Origin: Flaccisagitta enflata
Taxonomy: Eukaryota > Chaetognatha > Sagittoidea > Aphragmophora
Direction: 5' to 3'
DNA: 64,000 nt
NCBI GenBank assembly: GCA_965153355.1
Contig: OZ231128.1
Coordinates: 9,238,001 to 9,302,000 of the forward strand
The translations under genes were made by a program, and so were the position numbers. Every line of letters begins with the position of its first letter. Position 1 is the stretch's first letter. Shown one piece after another: positions 10,113-22,080 of the stretch. The notes under the pieces were generated by a model. It saw only the letters and a list, made by a program, of their open reading frames with translations, ran no database searches and had not been told where the DNA came from.

Positions 10113-12464
10113 ATGAAGTTTCGGCAAATGTTGCGTGTTGGGTCATGCATAATGGCTGCTGCATTGACCTTGGCCAATATTTCAACAGACATTTTGCTAG
10201 CTCACTCTTATCACAAGGCATCCAACGCACCTGTCGACACCACAGAAGGTGGTCATGATGGATTCTCAAAATATGTCAGAAAATTAGACTACTAATCAGA
10301 AAATCGTGAGACTTCTCAATGGGAAAATAATAATTCATACCTTGCAGATAAGGCTGGGTTGAGCAAGGATTCATTGAGGCAATTATCGAGGAAAATTTTT
10401 GAATTCTTTGCTCAAGGAAATGAAGGAAAAATGAAATGCTTTTTTCATTGAAATATTTGATTACAATGGCTCAAAACTATGGAAATTTGCTTATTGCAAG
10501 TGACATAATCAAAATACCGCGCGGATAAAAAAAGATGCACTTTTAAATGGCTAATATTGCTAAAGAATCTTAAGATAAGTAGTTAAAATCTTAGACCGTT
10601 TGAAAGCCCTTCTAAAGTACTGGTTACAATTAAGCTGCTGCATATTAGGCTTCATATTTAAAACTTGGGCTATGAAGAGAATTCATCATTATCACTGTGC
10701 TATCCGAAAATGCAGTTTTTGGCGTCGGTTTTCTCTCTTTTGTCAAAAATAGAATATTATTCTTGGTCACTACAGCCTGGTTGATCGCAGGGGGGATCAG
10801 CCAGGTTATCATAGTGTTAGTTTTCTTCTGCACGAGGCATCAAAGCCTCCACGTTTTGTCCTGGCAATTACGTTTCTTACTCCTCGTCTCCGCCTTTTTC
10901 CTGTTGGCGCCTCTGATCGTCCACTTGCTCCGATCAATCCTCATGTTGAAAGGGCGACAAGACATCGACGTAGAACTTTCTAAGTAGGTTAAAGCCGAAA
11001 TGTAGTTCTTAAATTCAAGTAATATCACCCGGGATTAATGATATGACTGGAGTTTTTTTGCCCCTTCTTAGTCTAGTTCTCTTTCTAGTACTCTGTCTCT
11101 TGTCTTGAACTGTACATCTCCCTCTCACTTTCACATTTGGTTACAGTTTGACGATGTTTTTATCCTGCTTGAAACTGGGGGAGGTCATCTTCGAGTCGGT
11201 GCCACAAGTCGCAACTCAATTCCTCGCCGTTTACCTTTCCTTCAACGGCCAAATGAGTTTGTTGCAGAAATTGTCGATGTCGACTTCGACTTTGACCATC
11301 TTCTTCACCATCTTCAGCTTCGTTATGCTTCATCGGCGACGGCAATTTGTTAGCCTTCATTATCCGCCAGTCGTATCTCTTTTTCCTCTCTTCCTCTTCC
11401 TCTTCACTACCATCGGGGCTTGTACTACGCAATTTCGATTTGGTTTTTTTGGCACTTACGACGACAAGGGTGGTCATCCAGATCGAGATGAAACCTGGTA
11501 CGATAAACTGGCGCAATTAAGTGTGGCTTACTACGGCCTGAATACCTCGATATTTATTCTCTCCATGATCACCTTGTCATTGCCCTGCCAGCCACACGTC
11601 GCTTGGCGAGTGACGCGTGCGATTTTGCATTTCATATTCTCAATTGGCGCCGTTGGTTGCATGTCTTTCGCCATCTACCAATCGAAGATACGCGATGAAA
11701 TGAATTTTACGCCCTTATTTCGCCTCGATTTATTCGATGATTTTTACATGGGGAACGAGTATTCAGCCATAGTCATTTTTAACTTCTTCTGCTGCAGCGC
11801 AAATCTTTTTTTGGGAATGTTGATTCTCCCATCTAAAGAGCTCGCACCGAGATTGTTTCACCCTTCACTTTTGTTACTTGTCTCTTGTGCGAAGAAAATC
11901 TTTTGTGGCAATGCGTTTTTGATCAAATCTTTGGCTGCCTTAATTCGTGTGCCAGAGGACGTAGTGGTAGACAAAAGTGTGGCAGAGGTGAGGGAAGGTG
12001 GTGGAGTGGCAGAGGTGAGGGAAGGTGGTGGAGTGGCAGACGTGAGGGAAGGTGGTGGAGTGGTGGAGGTGAGGGAAGGTGGTGGAGTGGCGGAGGTGAG
12101 GGATGGCGAGGGAGTGGCGGAGGTGAAGGAAGGCGAGGGAGTAGCGGAGGTGAGGGATGGCGAGGGAGTGGCGGAGGTGAGGGAAGGTGGTGCAGTGGCG
12201 GAGGTGAGGGACGGCGAAGGAGTGGCGGAGGTGAGGGAGGGCAGTAGAGTGGCGGAGGTGAGGAAGGGTGAGGGAGTGGTGGAGGTGAGGGAAGGTGGTG
12301 GAGTGGCAGAGGTAAGCGAAGGTGGTGGAGTGGCGGAGGTGAGGGAAGGTGGTGGAGTGGCAGAGGTAAGGGAAGGAGGTGGAGTGGCAGAGGTGAGTGA
12401 GGCTATGGTGGTAGTCCAAATTGCTTCTCAAAATGAGAATAGCCGCAATGGGGTACCCGGGTAA
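10113..12464 (+). CDS. XK-related multi-pass membrane protein
   Basis: Three phase-compatible exons: 10113-10248, 10716-10983 (donor AA|GTAGGT) and 11147-12464, giving 573 codons plus stop. Exon 1 carries a hydrophobic segment ending STDILLAHSYH, like the D-x-x-LA-x-x-Y motif after helix 1 of XK family proteins. Exon 3 has LKLGEVIFESVPQVATQF, matching the family's conserved E-x-x-x-E-x-x-PQ helix, then several further membrane segments. XK-related proteins sit in the plasma membrane, and some are caspase-activated or constitutive phospholipid scramblases. Which type this is cannot be told. From residue about 413 the frame runs into 16 copies of a 9-residue repeat (VAEVREGGG) encoded by a 27-bp minisatellite. 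True coding may end earlier, by splicing at one of the donors inside that array. The exon 1 junction is the weakest. Confidence 0.75.
10516..10620. mobile_element. truncated MITE (GCACTTTTAAATGG family) in XK intron 1
   Basis: AAAAAAAGATGCACTTTTAA and the following bases match the left part of the MITEs at 19401 and 51170. No right end is found. Confidence 0.4.
11979..12401 (+). repeat. 27-bp minisatellite built on a splice-donor-like unit
   Basis: Fifteen full units plus a partial one of GTGGCAGAGGTGAGGGAAGG plus seven bases. Each contains GAG|GTRAG, a 5' splice-site match; the last unit reads GAG|GTGAGT after 12392. The 27-bp length preserves reading frame, so three frames stay open, including long antisense and +2 shadows. 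Confidence 0.9.
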
Positions 12465-12469
12465 GCGGT

Positions 12470-13232
12470 TTAGCACTGAAGATTTAGTGGAACGCCGCCT
12501 CCATAACAACGCCTCAAAGGGTGCCTCGCCTTTTGAGGACAAGATATGACCCAAAATTATTCAGGATTTTGCATGTTAAAGTACCCCTTGTTAACAGCCT
12601 CTGCTTTAACAATGACACGCCTTTTTAGGTCAAATTTTTTGGTCCCTAAGTAAATTCTCCTTTTATAAAGGAGAGCTGCTTCATTTGATAACAAAATGAA
12701 TCAACAATGAGATAATGAATTAAAGATATAATTTGTAAAATTATTTGTAAAAGAATATTCAAAAATTGCATATTGATGTCTTGTTAGCATCTATTTTGTA
12801 AAACATAAGATTTTTTTTTCCATTTCATGATAATAAGACGAAGATTATTAAGTTTCATGATAGCAGTATCCTCCTTTAATGTAGCATGGCTCATGGCATT
12901 TATTACATGAGGACATTCAATGTTTTCCCGTTGTCAAGCATGCATAAGTCCAAACTGGGTAAAGAATATCCAATTCATAGGTCCGTCAATTAGCTAAGTT
13001 CAATTTTCTGCATTTCCGGAAGGAAACGGAAATCTGAAGAAAACTTCTCAATTCCTGTAACTTCCTGGCGCCGGTCTTAAGTTCCCTACTGGGCCACAGC
13101 CATGCGGACAAAAATGCTCGGGACAGGGCCCCGTAGATTTAAGCATAGTTTCTGAAGGAGAGAAATGCGGTAAAAATTCAGGCTGACACCTTGCATAAAA
13201 TTGTATCATATAAAGCACACAATGAAGAAGGA
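12470..13232. other. intergenic with a worn pogo-like MITE
   Basis: AGTGGAACGCCGCCTCCATA at 12488 resembles the left end of the 7671 MITE; the rest is AT-rich without recognisable features. Confidence 0.35.
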
Positions 13233-13729
13233 ATTGTCATAGTGAGGTGTACAAGAAAACCCAAATTTGGTCGGAACATCGATGGCGGAAGTTCGGGCAC
13301 GGTATTGTGTTTGTAGAACATGGAAACAGCCTCAGAACCCTTGTGGGAGCCGCCCAGAGACTACAAAAACCCATCAAAGTTGACATATACAGCCTCAAAA
13401 TGAGCAAAATCAACTTACCACCCTCCAACTTAAAAATTTCAAATTTTCTACTAGATTTGGACATTAAGCACCTTTTTTGGGCTTGTTGGATAGAAAAAAC
13501 ATGTATGGAGGTGACCATGTAGGTGGGTGGGAGGGGTGCCCCATGGGGGTACTGCAGCGGCACCAAATTGGACAAATTGCAGGGACTGATGGAGGTGGTC
13601 GTAAAAAATGATGAAAATGGCCACCATTGATTTTGGGGCCAGAATGTATCTCAACATGACCTAATTAGCCCAAAAAATGATATTTCAATCAATTTTGGGC
13701 CAGAAATTGCCAAATTACAGTCCTACCGG

Positions 13730-14390
13730 TTGTTGTCACTTTAGGTCCCTGACACCATCAACTTCAATTGCTTATATCTTCTTAACGAATAAAGTTAGAA
13801 GAACGCGGTTGGCGGCATATGAAAGAGCTGAAAAAATCCTTTCAGAACAGCATGAATTTTGTCCAAATTGGTTGAAAAACAGCGATACAGTGATCTCCTA
13901 AAGTACAGTAAAATTTGATTATTTAGTTCTTTCACCACCATCAACTTTGATTGCTTATAGCTTCTAAACGAAATAAATTAGGAGAACGCGGTTGGCGGCA
14001 TTTGAAAGAACTGAAAAAATCCTTTCAGAACAGCATGAATTTTATCCAAATTGGTTGAGAAACAGCAATACAATAATCTCTCAAAGTACAGTAAAATTTG
14101 ATTATCTAGTTCTCTCACCACCATCAACTTTGATTGCTTATAGCTTCTCAACGAAATAAGTTAGGAGAACGCAATTGGCGGCATTTAAAAGGGCTGAAAA
14201 TTTTTTTCAGAACAGCCTGAATTTTACCCAAAATTGGTTGGAAAACAGCGATACAGTGATCTCTCAAAGTACAGTGAAATGTGATTATTTAGTTCTTTCG
14301 CTACCATCAACTATGATTGCATTTAGCTTCTAAATGAAATAAGTTAGGAGAACGCGGTTGGCGGCATTTGGAAGAGCTGAAAAAATGAAG
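13730..14390 (+). repeat. 182-bp tandem array, left arm of the Mutator-like element
   Basis: GAACGCGGTTGGCGGCAT recurs near 13800, 13985, 14167 and 14349. Confidence 0.85.
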
Positions 14391-14525
14391 TGAGTGAGCA
14401 ATCCTGTGAATGGAGTGAGCAAGCTAAGTGCTGCAGAGCGAGTTAGCGGAGTGAGCGGTGCGAGCGAACAAACATAGCAAGTGACTGAGTGGCTCGTCAA
14501 AAAAGCAATAGTCTGTGACTAAAAA
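14388..14525 (+). mobile_element. F3 fragment inside the Mutator-like element
   Basis: GAGTGAGCAAGC and GAGCGAACAAACATAGC words match the core of F3 copies. It ends GTCTGTGACTAAAAACAG. Confidence 0.45.
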
Positions 14526-14589
14526 CAGATCCTATGTTGGTCGGTTGTCTCTGCCGACCCACACATAACAAGGGTAGCTGTGTAATTGG

Positions 14590-14955
14590 CCTTGCCTATT
14601 GGGCTTATTGGGCCTCAAGGCTCCAATCCCGGCCTCAAGGCTCAAATCCCAGCCTCAAGGCTCAAATCCCAGCCTCGAGGCTCAAATCCCAGCCTCAAGG
14701 CTCAAATCCCAGCCTCAAGGCTCAAATCCCAAACACCGGGCTCAATTCCCATTTTTGAGGCTCAAATTCCAGCATCGAGGCTCAAATCCCAGCCTCAAGA
14801 CTCAAATCCCAGCCTCAAGCCTCAAATTCCAGCCTTGAGACTCAAATCCCAGCATAGGTCACTGGCCCCTTTGGGGCCGCTGCCCCTCTAACCATCACAT
14901 ATCAACATACACTCACATAGGGGCAATGGGTACCGCCGACCATCTAGCGTTTTTG
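14590..14955 (+). mobile_element. F2 element with 21-bp minisatellite
   Basis: About twelve CCTCAAGGCTCAAATCCCAG-like units end at hairpin GGCCCCTTTGGGGCCGCTGC, then GGGGCAATGGGTACCGCCGA. It sits in the centre of the Mutator-like element. Confidence 0.65.
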
Positions 14956-14961
14956 CGACTA

Positions 14962-15139
14962 CAGTTGAACCCCGCTCTAACGGATTTCAGGGGACCAACA
15001 GTTCTCCTCTGTTATAGGCGGACTTCTGTTATTGCCAACAAAGGAAATAAAACAAATCAACTTGAAGGGACCATGAATTTGTATTTGTTATAGGCGGAAT
15101 TCCGTTGGATGGCGGGTCCGTTAGAGCGGGGTTCAACTG
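14962..15139. mobile_element. 178-bp MITE, TIR CAGTTGAACCCCGCTCTAAC
   Basis: Perfect ends of at least 20 bp in inverted orientation with TA on each side (14960-14961, 15140-15141), as in pogo/Tc1-type insertions. Related copies lie at 44000, 44690 and, worn, at 42917. Confidence 0.85.
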
Positions 15140-15151
15140 TATTCCTTTCTT

Positions 15152-15480
15152 AGGCAGCGGCCCAGAAGGGGCCAATGACCTATTCTTTCACCTATGCAAA
15201 AATTTGGACCTGCCTCTCCCCCACCTCGAGACTCATATTCCAGCCTCAAGGCCCAAATCCCAGCCCCCAAGCTCAAATCCTAGCCTCCAGGTCCAAATTC
15301 CAGTCTCCAGGCCTAATTCTCAGCCTCCAGGCCCAAATCCCAGCCTCTAGGCCCAAATCCCAGCTCTCTTTGTATCTGCCCCTCCCCCACCTTGAGACTC
15401 ATATCCCAGCCTTGAGGCTCAAATCCCAGCCTCAAGGCCCAGATCCCAGCCTCGAGACCCAAATATAAATAGTGGTGTGC
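15152..15480 (+). mobile_element. F2 element, second copy in the Mutator-like centre
   Basis: GGCAGCGGCCCAGAAGGGGC is followed by CAATGACCTATTC and CCTCCAGGCCCAAATCCCAG-type minisatellite units. Confidence 0.6.
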
Positions 15481-15799
15481 TTCTTCAAAACGTGAGTAAT
15501 TCCCTCCTTGGCGGCTTCACGGAGTGTGCTGCTAATGGCGGCTAAGTACAGCAACATTGGGAGAACTTGCCTATTGGAAGGGGTCTTAGGTCCCTTGAAC
15601 TCATCGATAGGAGAAAAATCCCCATTCACGGACTTTGGCTTTTTTTCAAGCTGTTTCACTTGGAGAAGACATGATGAAAATTATGTATCTTGACACAATC
15701 AACAAGACATCAAAACTAGTAACACATTTTTAACTTGTTACTAGGTCTCAGGAAGGATGGAAAGAATTTGAATGCTGACAAAAAGAATTATGTAACTTG

Positions 15800-16745
15800 A
15801 TCATTACAGCAAACAAAGTTGATGGTGGTGAAGGAATTAAAGAATCAAATTTTACTGTACTTTGAGAGATCACTGTATCACTGTTTTTCAACCGATTTTG
15901 GCAAAATTCATGCTATTCTGAAAGGATTTTTTCAGCTTTTTCAAATGCCGCCAACCACATTCTTCTAAATTTTTTTTGTTTAGAAGCTGTAAGCAATCAA
16001 AATTGATGGTGGTGAAAGAACTGTATAATCAAATTTTTTGTACTATAAGAGATCACTGTATCGCTGTTTTTCAATCAATTTGGACAAAATTCACGCTGTT
16101 CTGAAAAGATTTTTTCAGTTCTTTCAAATGCCGCCAAAAGCGTTCTCCTAATTTATTTCGTTTAGAAGCTATAAGCAATCAAAGTTGATGGTGGTGAAAG
16201 AACTAAATAATCAAATTTTACTGTATTTTAAGAGATCACTGTATCGCTGTTTTTCAACCAATTTGGACAAAATTCATGCTGTTCTGAAAGGATTTTTTCA
16301 GCCTTTTTAAATGCCGCCAATTGCGTTCTCCAAACTTATTTCGTTGAGAAGCTATAAGCAATCAAAATTGATGGTGGTGAGAGAACTAAATAATCAAATT
16401 TTACTGTACTTTGATAGATCATTGTATTGCTGTTTCTCAACCAATTTGGATAAAATTCATGCTGTTCTGAAAGGATTTTTTCAGTTCTTTCAAATGCCGC
16501 CAAAAGCGTTCTCCTAATTTATTTCGTTTAGAAGCTATAAGCAATCAAAGTTGATGGTGGTGAAAGAACTAAATAATCAAATTTTACTGTACTTTAAGAG
16601 ATCACTGTATCGCTGTTTTTCAACCAATTTGGACAAAATTCATGCTGTTCTGAAAGGATTTTTTCAGCTCTTTCATATGCCGCCAACCGCGTTCTTCTAA
16701 CTTTATTCGTTTAGAAGATATAAGCAATTGAAGTTGATGGTGTCA
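15800..16745 (-). repeat. 182-bp tandem array, right arm (inverted)
   Basis: Five inverted copies: ATGCCGCCAA recurs near 15944, 16127, 16310, 16494 and 16677. The copy number differs from the left arm, so the arms have expanded independently. Confidence 0.85.
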
Positions 16746-17408
16746 GGGACCTAAAGTGACAACAACCGGTAGGACTGTAATTTGGCAATTTCTGGCCCAA
16801 AATTGATTGAAATATCATTTTTTGGGCTAATTAGGTCATGTTGAGATACATTCTGGCCCCAAAATCAATGGTGGCCATTTTCATCATTTTTTACGACCAC
16901 CTCCATCAGACCCTGCAATTTGTCCAATTTGGTGCCGCTGCGGTACCCCCATGGGGCACCCCTCCCACCCACCTACATGGTCACCTCCATACATGTTTTT
17001 TCTATCCAACAAGCCCAAAAAAGGTGCTTAATGTCCAAATCTAGTAGAAAATTTGAAATTTTTAAGTTGGAGGGTGGTAAGTTGATTTTGCTTATTTTGA
17101 GGCTGTATATGTCAACTTTGATGGGTTTTTGTAGTCTCTGGGCGGCTCCCACAAGGCTTCTGAGGCTGTTTCCATGTTGTACAAACACAATACCGTGCCC
17201 AAACTTCCGCCATCGATGTTCCGACCAAATTTGGGTTTTCTTGTACACCTCACATTGTCATAGTGACTCCCGGGAAGGAAAAATACTCAAGCTATCATAA
17301 AAAATTGATGATGACATCTATGTCTTCCCCATAGTTTCATGATCTTTGGCTGCAATGGGTGTCACCATGACAGTGCAAAGCACACTTTTGACAGAGGGCA
17401 TTTGATGA

Positions 17409-17555
17409 AACAAGGCCGTATACACGAGCAGAAGTCGCGTGCGGGTGGGCAGGAGCGGCGAAAAAGCTAAAATAGCTAAGTGGGACCGACAGACGGATGG
17501 ATGGACCGACAGACGGACAGAGTGGGTCATAGAGTCGTGTGCACGCGACTAAAAA
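17409..17555 (+). mobile_element. HINE-A element
   Basis: AACAAGGCCGTATACACG at the left, arm AGTCGCGTGC, an ACAGACGG/ATGG tract, and right hairpin AGTCGTGTGCACGCGACT plus AAAAA. Confidence 0.8.
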
Positions 17556-17589
17556 CAAAAGACATAACCGCATCGCTACTTTAATGGTC

Positions 17590-18564
17590 AACAAGGCCAA
17601 CACCTTCAAGTCGCGTGCGGGGCACAAATAATTTAAGATGTATTAAATTGACTTAAAATGACTAAAGATAACCTTAAATGACTTAAAACGATTTAAGATG
17701 ACCTAAAATGACCATAATGACTAGATTGACCTTATTGACTTAAGTGACTTAATAGCTTCATATAACTTAATATGACTTGAAATGACTTGAAATGACTTAA
17801 AATGAACTAGAATGACTTAGAATGACTTAAAATAAATTAAACTGACAATTTTTGTAAGCAGTTTGCTTTGGGGTTAGATTGAGAAGGAATGTTTTTCAAA
17901 TTCTGTTTTATGGAGTACTAGGAGTGGTGCTTGTATTAACTAGTCAGTGAGTGTTCACAAGACCCTCTTCCATTTGTTTCAGTTTAGGTATAGTGAAGGA
18001 GATTGTTCCACTTTTCATACTACTCAGTACCTTGGATTAGAATGTCCGGCGGTCGCATTAAGCTTGACCTCGATTCTATCCTCTAGGGGTATGGTTTCTT
18101 TACAATGTTACTCTCGGATGATTTGTTGAATTTTGGTTACAAAAGTTACAATCATTGCCCTTGCTACTTTTGGTAAGCAGTTTGCTTTTGGGTTAGAATG
18201 AGGAGGAATGTTTTTTCAGATTCTGTTTTATGGAGAACTAGGAGTGGTGCGCGTATTAACTAGTCAGTGAGGGTTCACAAGGCCCTCTTGAATTTGTTTC
18301 AGTTTGGGTATAGTGAAGGAGATTGTTCCACTTTTTATAGGATGACCTAAAATGATGAAAAGGACTATATTGGCTAAAATGACATTAATGATTTAAAATG
18401 ACTTAGAATGACTTAGAATGACTAAAAATGACTTAAGATGACTTAAAATGACTAAAAATGATCGTATAGAAATAAAAGTTATGAAAAAGTTAAGTGTGAC
18501 CAAACAATCGACCAACCAACCAACCGACGGACAAAGCGGGGTGTAGAGTCGCGTGCACGCGAGT
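17590..18564 (+). mobile_element. HINE-B element with TGACTTAAAA arrays and an internal duplication
   Basis: AACAAGGCCAACACC with the AGTCGCGTGCGGGG arm, then arrays of about 10-bp TGACTTAAAA units. Two copies of a segment beginning GTAAGCAGTTTGCTTT (about 17854 and 18169) recur in part at 22140, 32120 and 52930. The right end is the ACCGACGG tract and GTCGCGTGCACGCGA, cut by a MITE at 18568. Confidence 0.75.
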
Positions 18565-18567
18565 ATA

Positions 18568-19147
18568 CTATCTAGGCGGAAAAAATCTTTCGACCTAAAA
18601 CAAGAACATAATAATTGGCGTAAAGATAAATACAAATCAGTCATAAATCTGTAAATCATTAGTATGAGGTCTCTTTAGCTGAATAAGCGTCGCCATTTGA
18701 TGCGGAAGCAATTTGTAGCGCTTCTCTAGGTACTCTGGCTTTCATGATCTTTCTCGCAATTATTTTCATTTCTTCTTCCCCTACATTTAGACTTGTAGCT
18801 TCCAATTGACTCATCAAATCATAAAAAAATGGTGACATAAATGAAGCCCTTCGAATTTGCAGCAGGCTACAAAAACCGCATCTGTCTATCCCAACGCGTT
18901 TAGAAGCAATTTAAAAAAGAGTCGGGAGATATCATCAGAAGACTGTGTAGAAATAGCAACAGCGAAATTTGAAGTATTTCAATCAATGTTGAATAACTTT
19001 TGAACGCATAGAGCTAGAGGGATGCGGTTTGCGTAAATCTCTCGCAAATTTGAAGAGCTTTAATTTCCTCACCGATTTTTTGATGGTCGGTTGATTTTAA
19101 CCTGAGATATGCATATAAACATGCAAAAAAAAATTCCGCCTAGACAG
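18568..19147. mobile_element. MITE, TIR CTATCTAGGCGGAA
   Basis: Inverted ends CTATCTAGGCGGAAAAAA and TTCCGCCTAGACAG; TA on the left, CA on the right. It is inserted at the terminal palindrome of the HINE-B before it. The ends resemble those at 22939 and 52056. Confidence 0.6.
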
Positions 19148-19400
19148 CAAATATCCAGTCCCTTCCTTTTGGATTTGCGGCTTTTTAGGGCCATCACCAC
19201 GGACCCATATAGGTTCTTTCCCTCAACTACACTATCCTCCCCATTGACTCTTTTGCCACAAGATTTGTATTTTGACTTTAAATCTTTTTTTTTAGCAGCG
19301 ATCTTGAGGCCTAAATCTTTGAATTGAGAGCTGAATTTTGGACCCAATTCAAAATGTTGTGGCTAATTTCCAAGCTTCATGGCCCCACTTTACCACATTA

Positions 19401-19810
19401 CTATACGAATTAAAAAAAAGACGCACTTTTGAATGGTTGATTGCGCCAATGAAAATCAAAAAAACTAATTAAAATCTTAGACCATTTTGAAGCCCTTGAA
19501 AAATTCTTTCATTTGGCGCCAATCTGGTATCTCTATCTTTTTTCGTTTGGAAATGGCATTAGTTTAAGTAAAAATGTTGCCAAATTTACTTTTGCAGTCC
19601 CTTTGAAAAAGATGCAATTCAGCAAAATGGTGTCTCACTTTAAAGAGCTCTAGCTCCTTAACCGTTAAAGATACAGATCTGGGATTGGTCTAGAATGAAA
19701 GATAACTGGAAAATCTTCAAAATCACTCTCTCTGTAAAATTTTTTTGATACTTTTTACGTCAGTTTTATCAGCAAATAAAAAGGTGCGTCTTTTTTTTTA
19801 ATTCGCGTAG
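19401..19810. mobile_element. 410-bp MITE, TIR CTATACGAATTAAAA, GACGCACTTTT core
   Basis: Inverted ends (CTATACGAATTAAAA and AATTCGCGTAG) with an adjacent AAGACGCACTTTT inverted pair, flanked by TA on both sides. Same family as 51170 and 54262. Confidence 0.75.
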
Positions 19811-19846
19811 TAGGCGGAAAAACACTTGAGCATCCTTGTGATCTGA

Positions 19847-20109
19847 GGGCGTGTTTCTGGTGACGACCAAAAACGCGTTTGTTCCTGTGAAACGTGTTTA
19901 CAATGTGAACACATATTCAAAAACTTCAACTGTCTCACGAGGGAGTGAGCGAGCCCGTGAATGGAGCGAGCGAGCAGATCGAGCAGAGCAAGCATAGCGA
20001 AGCGGAGCACTGCAAAACAAGTGAGCAGAGTGAGCGGTGTGAGCGAACAAACGTAGCGAGCAACTAAGTGGCCTGTTCAAAATGCGATTGTCTCTGACCA
20101 GAAACGCCC
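19847..20109 (+). mobile_element. F3 element, complete copy
   Basis: Ends GGGCGTGTTTCTGG and CCAGAAACGCCC, with a core of GAGCGAGC, GAGCAGAG and similar words. This is the plus-strand counterpart of the 3238 copy. Confidence 0.65.
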
Positions 20110-20730
20110 ACTGAGAGAATAGATAATAGGTAATCGGTGCCCCTCTCAACATTTCATCCCCATGAGCACAGCAATTTAGATGATGAAAAGTATTGTTAAC
20201 CAGTGGAATAAACAAGGGCACGAGTTGCTATGAGGATTGTGATGGACAGGGTATGACAAAGTGCCCGAGCGGCGAGCACGCAAGCATTGCTTTTTGGCAG
20301 CAAGCTATTTTTGTAGGCAGTAAGCTATTGAAAAATTCAGCTTGAACGCGGCCAAAAATTTTGTCGGACCGTGATTGAGGGTGATTCTATAAATACTCCT
20401 CTCTAATTCTAAATCACCGATTATTTGGCTACCGCTGATTGATAAAGTTATAAGATGTTATGAGCATTTAACAATGGAAAGATCAGATAGGTGTGAGGAA
20501 TATGTGCCTGTCCCCAGAGTTTGACACAAATATCTGGTACTCTTTCTGGTCACTTGCACATTTCATGAATGGCTGACAGTTAAAGATTTTCTTGCTATTG
20601 ATTTGTATTTGTTGAGCCGCTCTTTGAAAAGGGTTGAGGTGGAATTTTGATAATTCTGAGGATAGCTGTGAAGGGCATACTGCGCAATAAACACCAGTAC
20701 GAGCCTTTAAGGCTCTTTTCCTTATTCTTA

Positions 20731-20877
20731 TTTTTAGTCGCGGACACGCGACTCTACACCTTGCTGTGTCGGTCCGTCGGTCCGTCGGTAACGTAACATT
20801 TTTGAATTTCAAGTGGTTTTCGCACTACTGCTCCTGCCCAACCGTCCGCGACTGGATTGCCGTGTATCCGGCCATGT
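20731..20877 (-). mobile_element. HINE-A element (GGA-type arms)
   Basis: Read on the minus strand, the left end is AGGCCGGATACACGGC-like, the arm is AGTCGCGGACGG and the right hairpin is AGTCGCGTGTCCGCGACT. Arm and hairpin match at every base of AGTCGCGGA. Confidence 0.8.
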
Positions 20878-21967
20878 TTTGTTGTGATGTAATGTTGTCT
20901 AACTCTATATCATTTCATTTTATTGTCATTTTCCCATATTACAAGGTGTTTCACATCAAATGAAACGTAAGAAAACGTTTTCATTATTCAATGAGAATTA
21001 TATTTTTTTTTTCATTTTTCTATGCTATTTAATGGAAACTCACATTTTTTCAATTTTCCATATCATTTGATGGAATTTGTTAACTATTGTCAATTTTCCA
21101 TGTTATTGAATGGGAATTTTATATTTCTTTTCTCCAATTTTCCATGTTATGCAATGGTGAAGTGGTACTCAAACTCAATTGGGCAAAATTCCCCCTATAT
21201 TGTACTGGACATTGTCCCTTTGGGGACCGCTGCACTGCCCCGCTAACCATCACCTACATTCACCAACATATAAAGCAGGGCAACATGTCTTGCACACATT
21301 GCCCTTGGGCGACTGATTTTGTCTGTGAGCGGTTATTGCATGTAGCCATTGTCAAACCCTCCACAACTGGGAGCCGTGTATCTAGCTTAAGAATATTGTA
21401 ACAACTATCTTGCACTTATGTTTTGGGTGTCTCACTATGACTAAGTTTCATTCTCTATTCTTCATTCTTTAAGTTTTTTTGCTCTCCCTCCTTATTCAAA
21501 CATGGAGTGTGGCAATAAAGTAAATGCTGTAATCTGATGCTGTTTTTTACACACATGTTTTGTGCACCATGTTTCATTATCTGAGGGTCAAAGCTAAAAT
21601 CGTGTTCTGTCACGTTCCCCATCAACATACAGCTAAACTACTACAGCTCAACAATGTCGGGAGAGAAAGCTAAAAGTAGCGTTACAAAGTTGAGGTAATC
21701 GTATTTCAAAATTTTGTTTACGTTTTGCAAACAGTTCAGTAATTGAGAGATAACCAAAGAATTGTCTTAATGCTTTGATATTTTCCCATCTGATACAAGA
21801 GAATATCTTTCAGATTGCATCATTAACAGCATTATACAGTGACTCTATTCTTTGTGTGGAAAAATAACATGTGATGATAGGTACACACGCGCTGTAGAGT
21901 AGTTTCATCTGGACAACCTCGCTCGGAACGTGTAAAACATTAAGGATGGAGTTCGTTCTTCAATAAC
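20878..21967. other. intergenic with an F2 fragment
   Basis: TGTCCCTTTGGGGACCGCTG near 21217 is an F2 hairpin remnant; four diverged ATGGAA/TTTTCCAT units lie at 21020-21150. No gene is seen. Confidence 0.4.
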
Positions 21968-22080
21968 TAGGCCGGACATACGGCTGCCCCAGTCGCGTGC
22001 GGGTGGGCAGGAGCAGTGCTATATAAGGTCACCAGAGCATTTGGGCAGAAAGCTCAAAAGCGCCGAAAAAGTAATAGTCG
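21968..22080 (+). mobile_element. HINE-A left-end fragment
   Basis: GGCCGGACATACGGC, AGTCGCGTGCGGGTGGGC and GGTCACCAGAGCATTTGGGC match intact copies. No hairpin end follows. Confidence 0.6.

Larger units (their letters stand above)
13242..17253. mobile_element. Mutator-like foldback element, 4 kb, 9-bp target duplication
   Basis: The ends are inverted copies (GTGAGGTGTACAAGAAAACC and its complement), and the long arms continue for about 1 kb. The identical 9-mer ATTGTCATA flanks both sides (13233-13241 and 17254-17262). Long terminal inverted repeats with a 9-bp duplication are typical of Mutator-like elements. No transposase is present. The inner arms are 182-bp tandem repeats (about 3.5 copies left, 5 right). 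The centre has taken up F2, F3 and MITE insertions. Paired frames in the arms, such as 13237-13575 and 16920-17300, are mirror shadows. Confidence 0.85.

Noticed and set aside
11940-12554. 204-residue antisense frame rich in PHLRHSTTF
   Set aside because: Shadow of the 27-bp minisatellite; the plus strand carries the XK-like homology.
13237-13657. Matching frames at 13237-13657 and 16838-17300 that look like a duplicated gene
   Set aside because: Mirror images in the two arms of the Mutator-like element; no domain, and frames are open on both strands.
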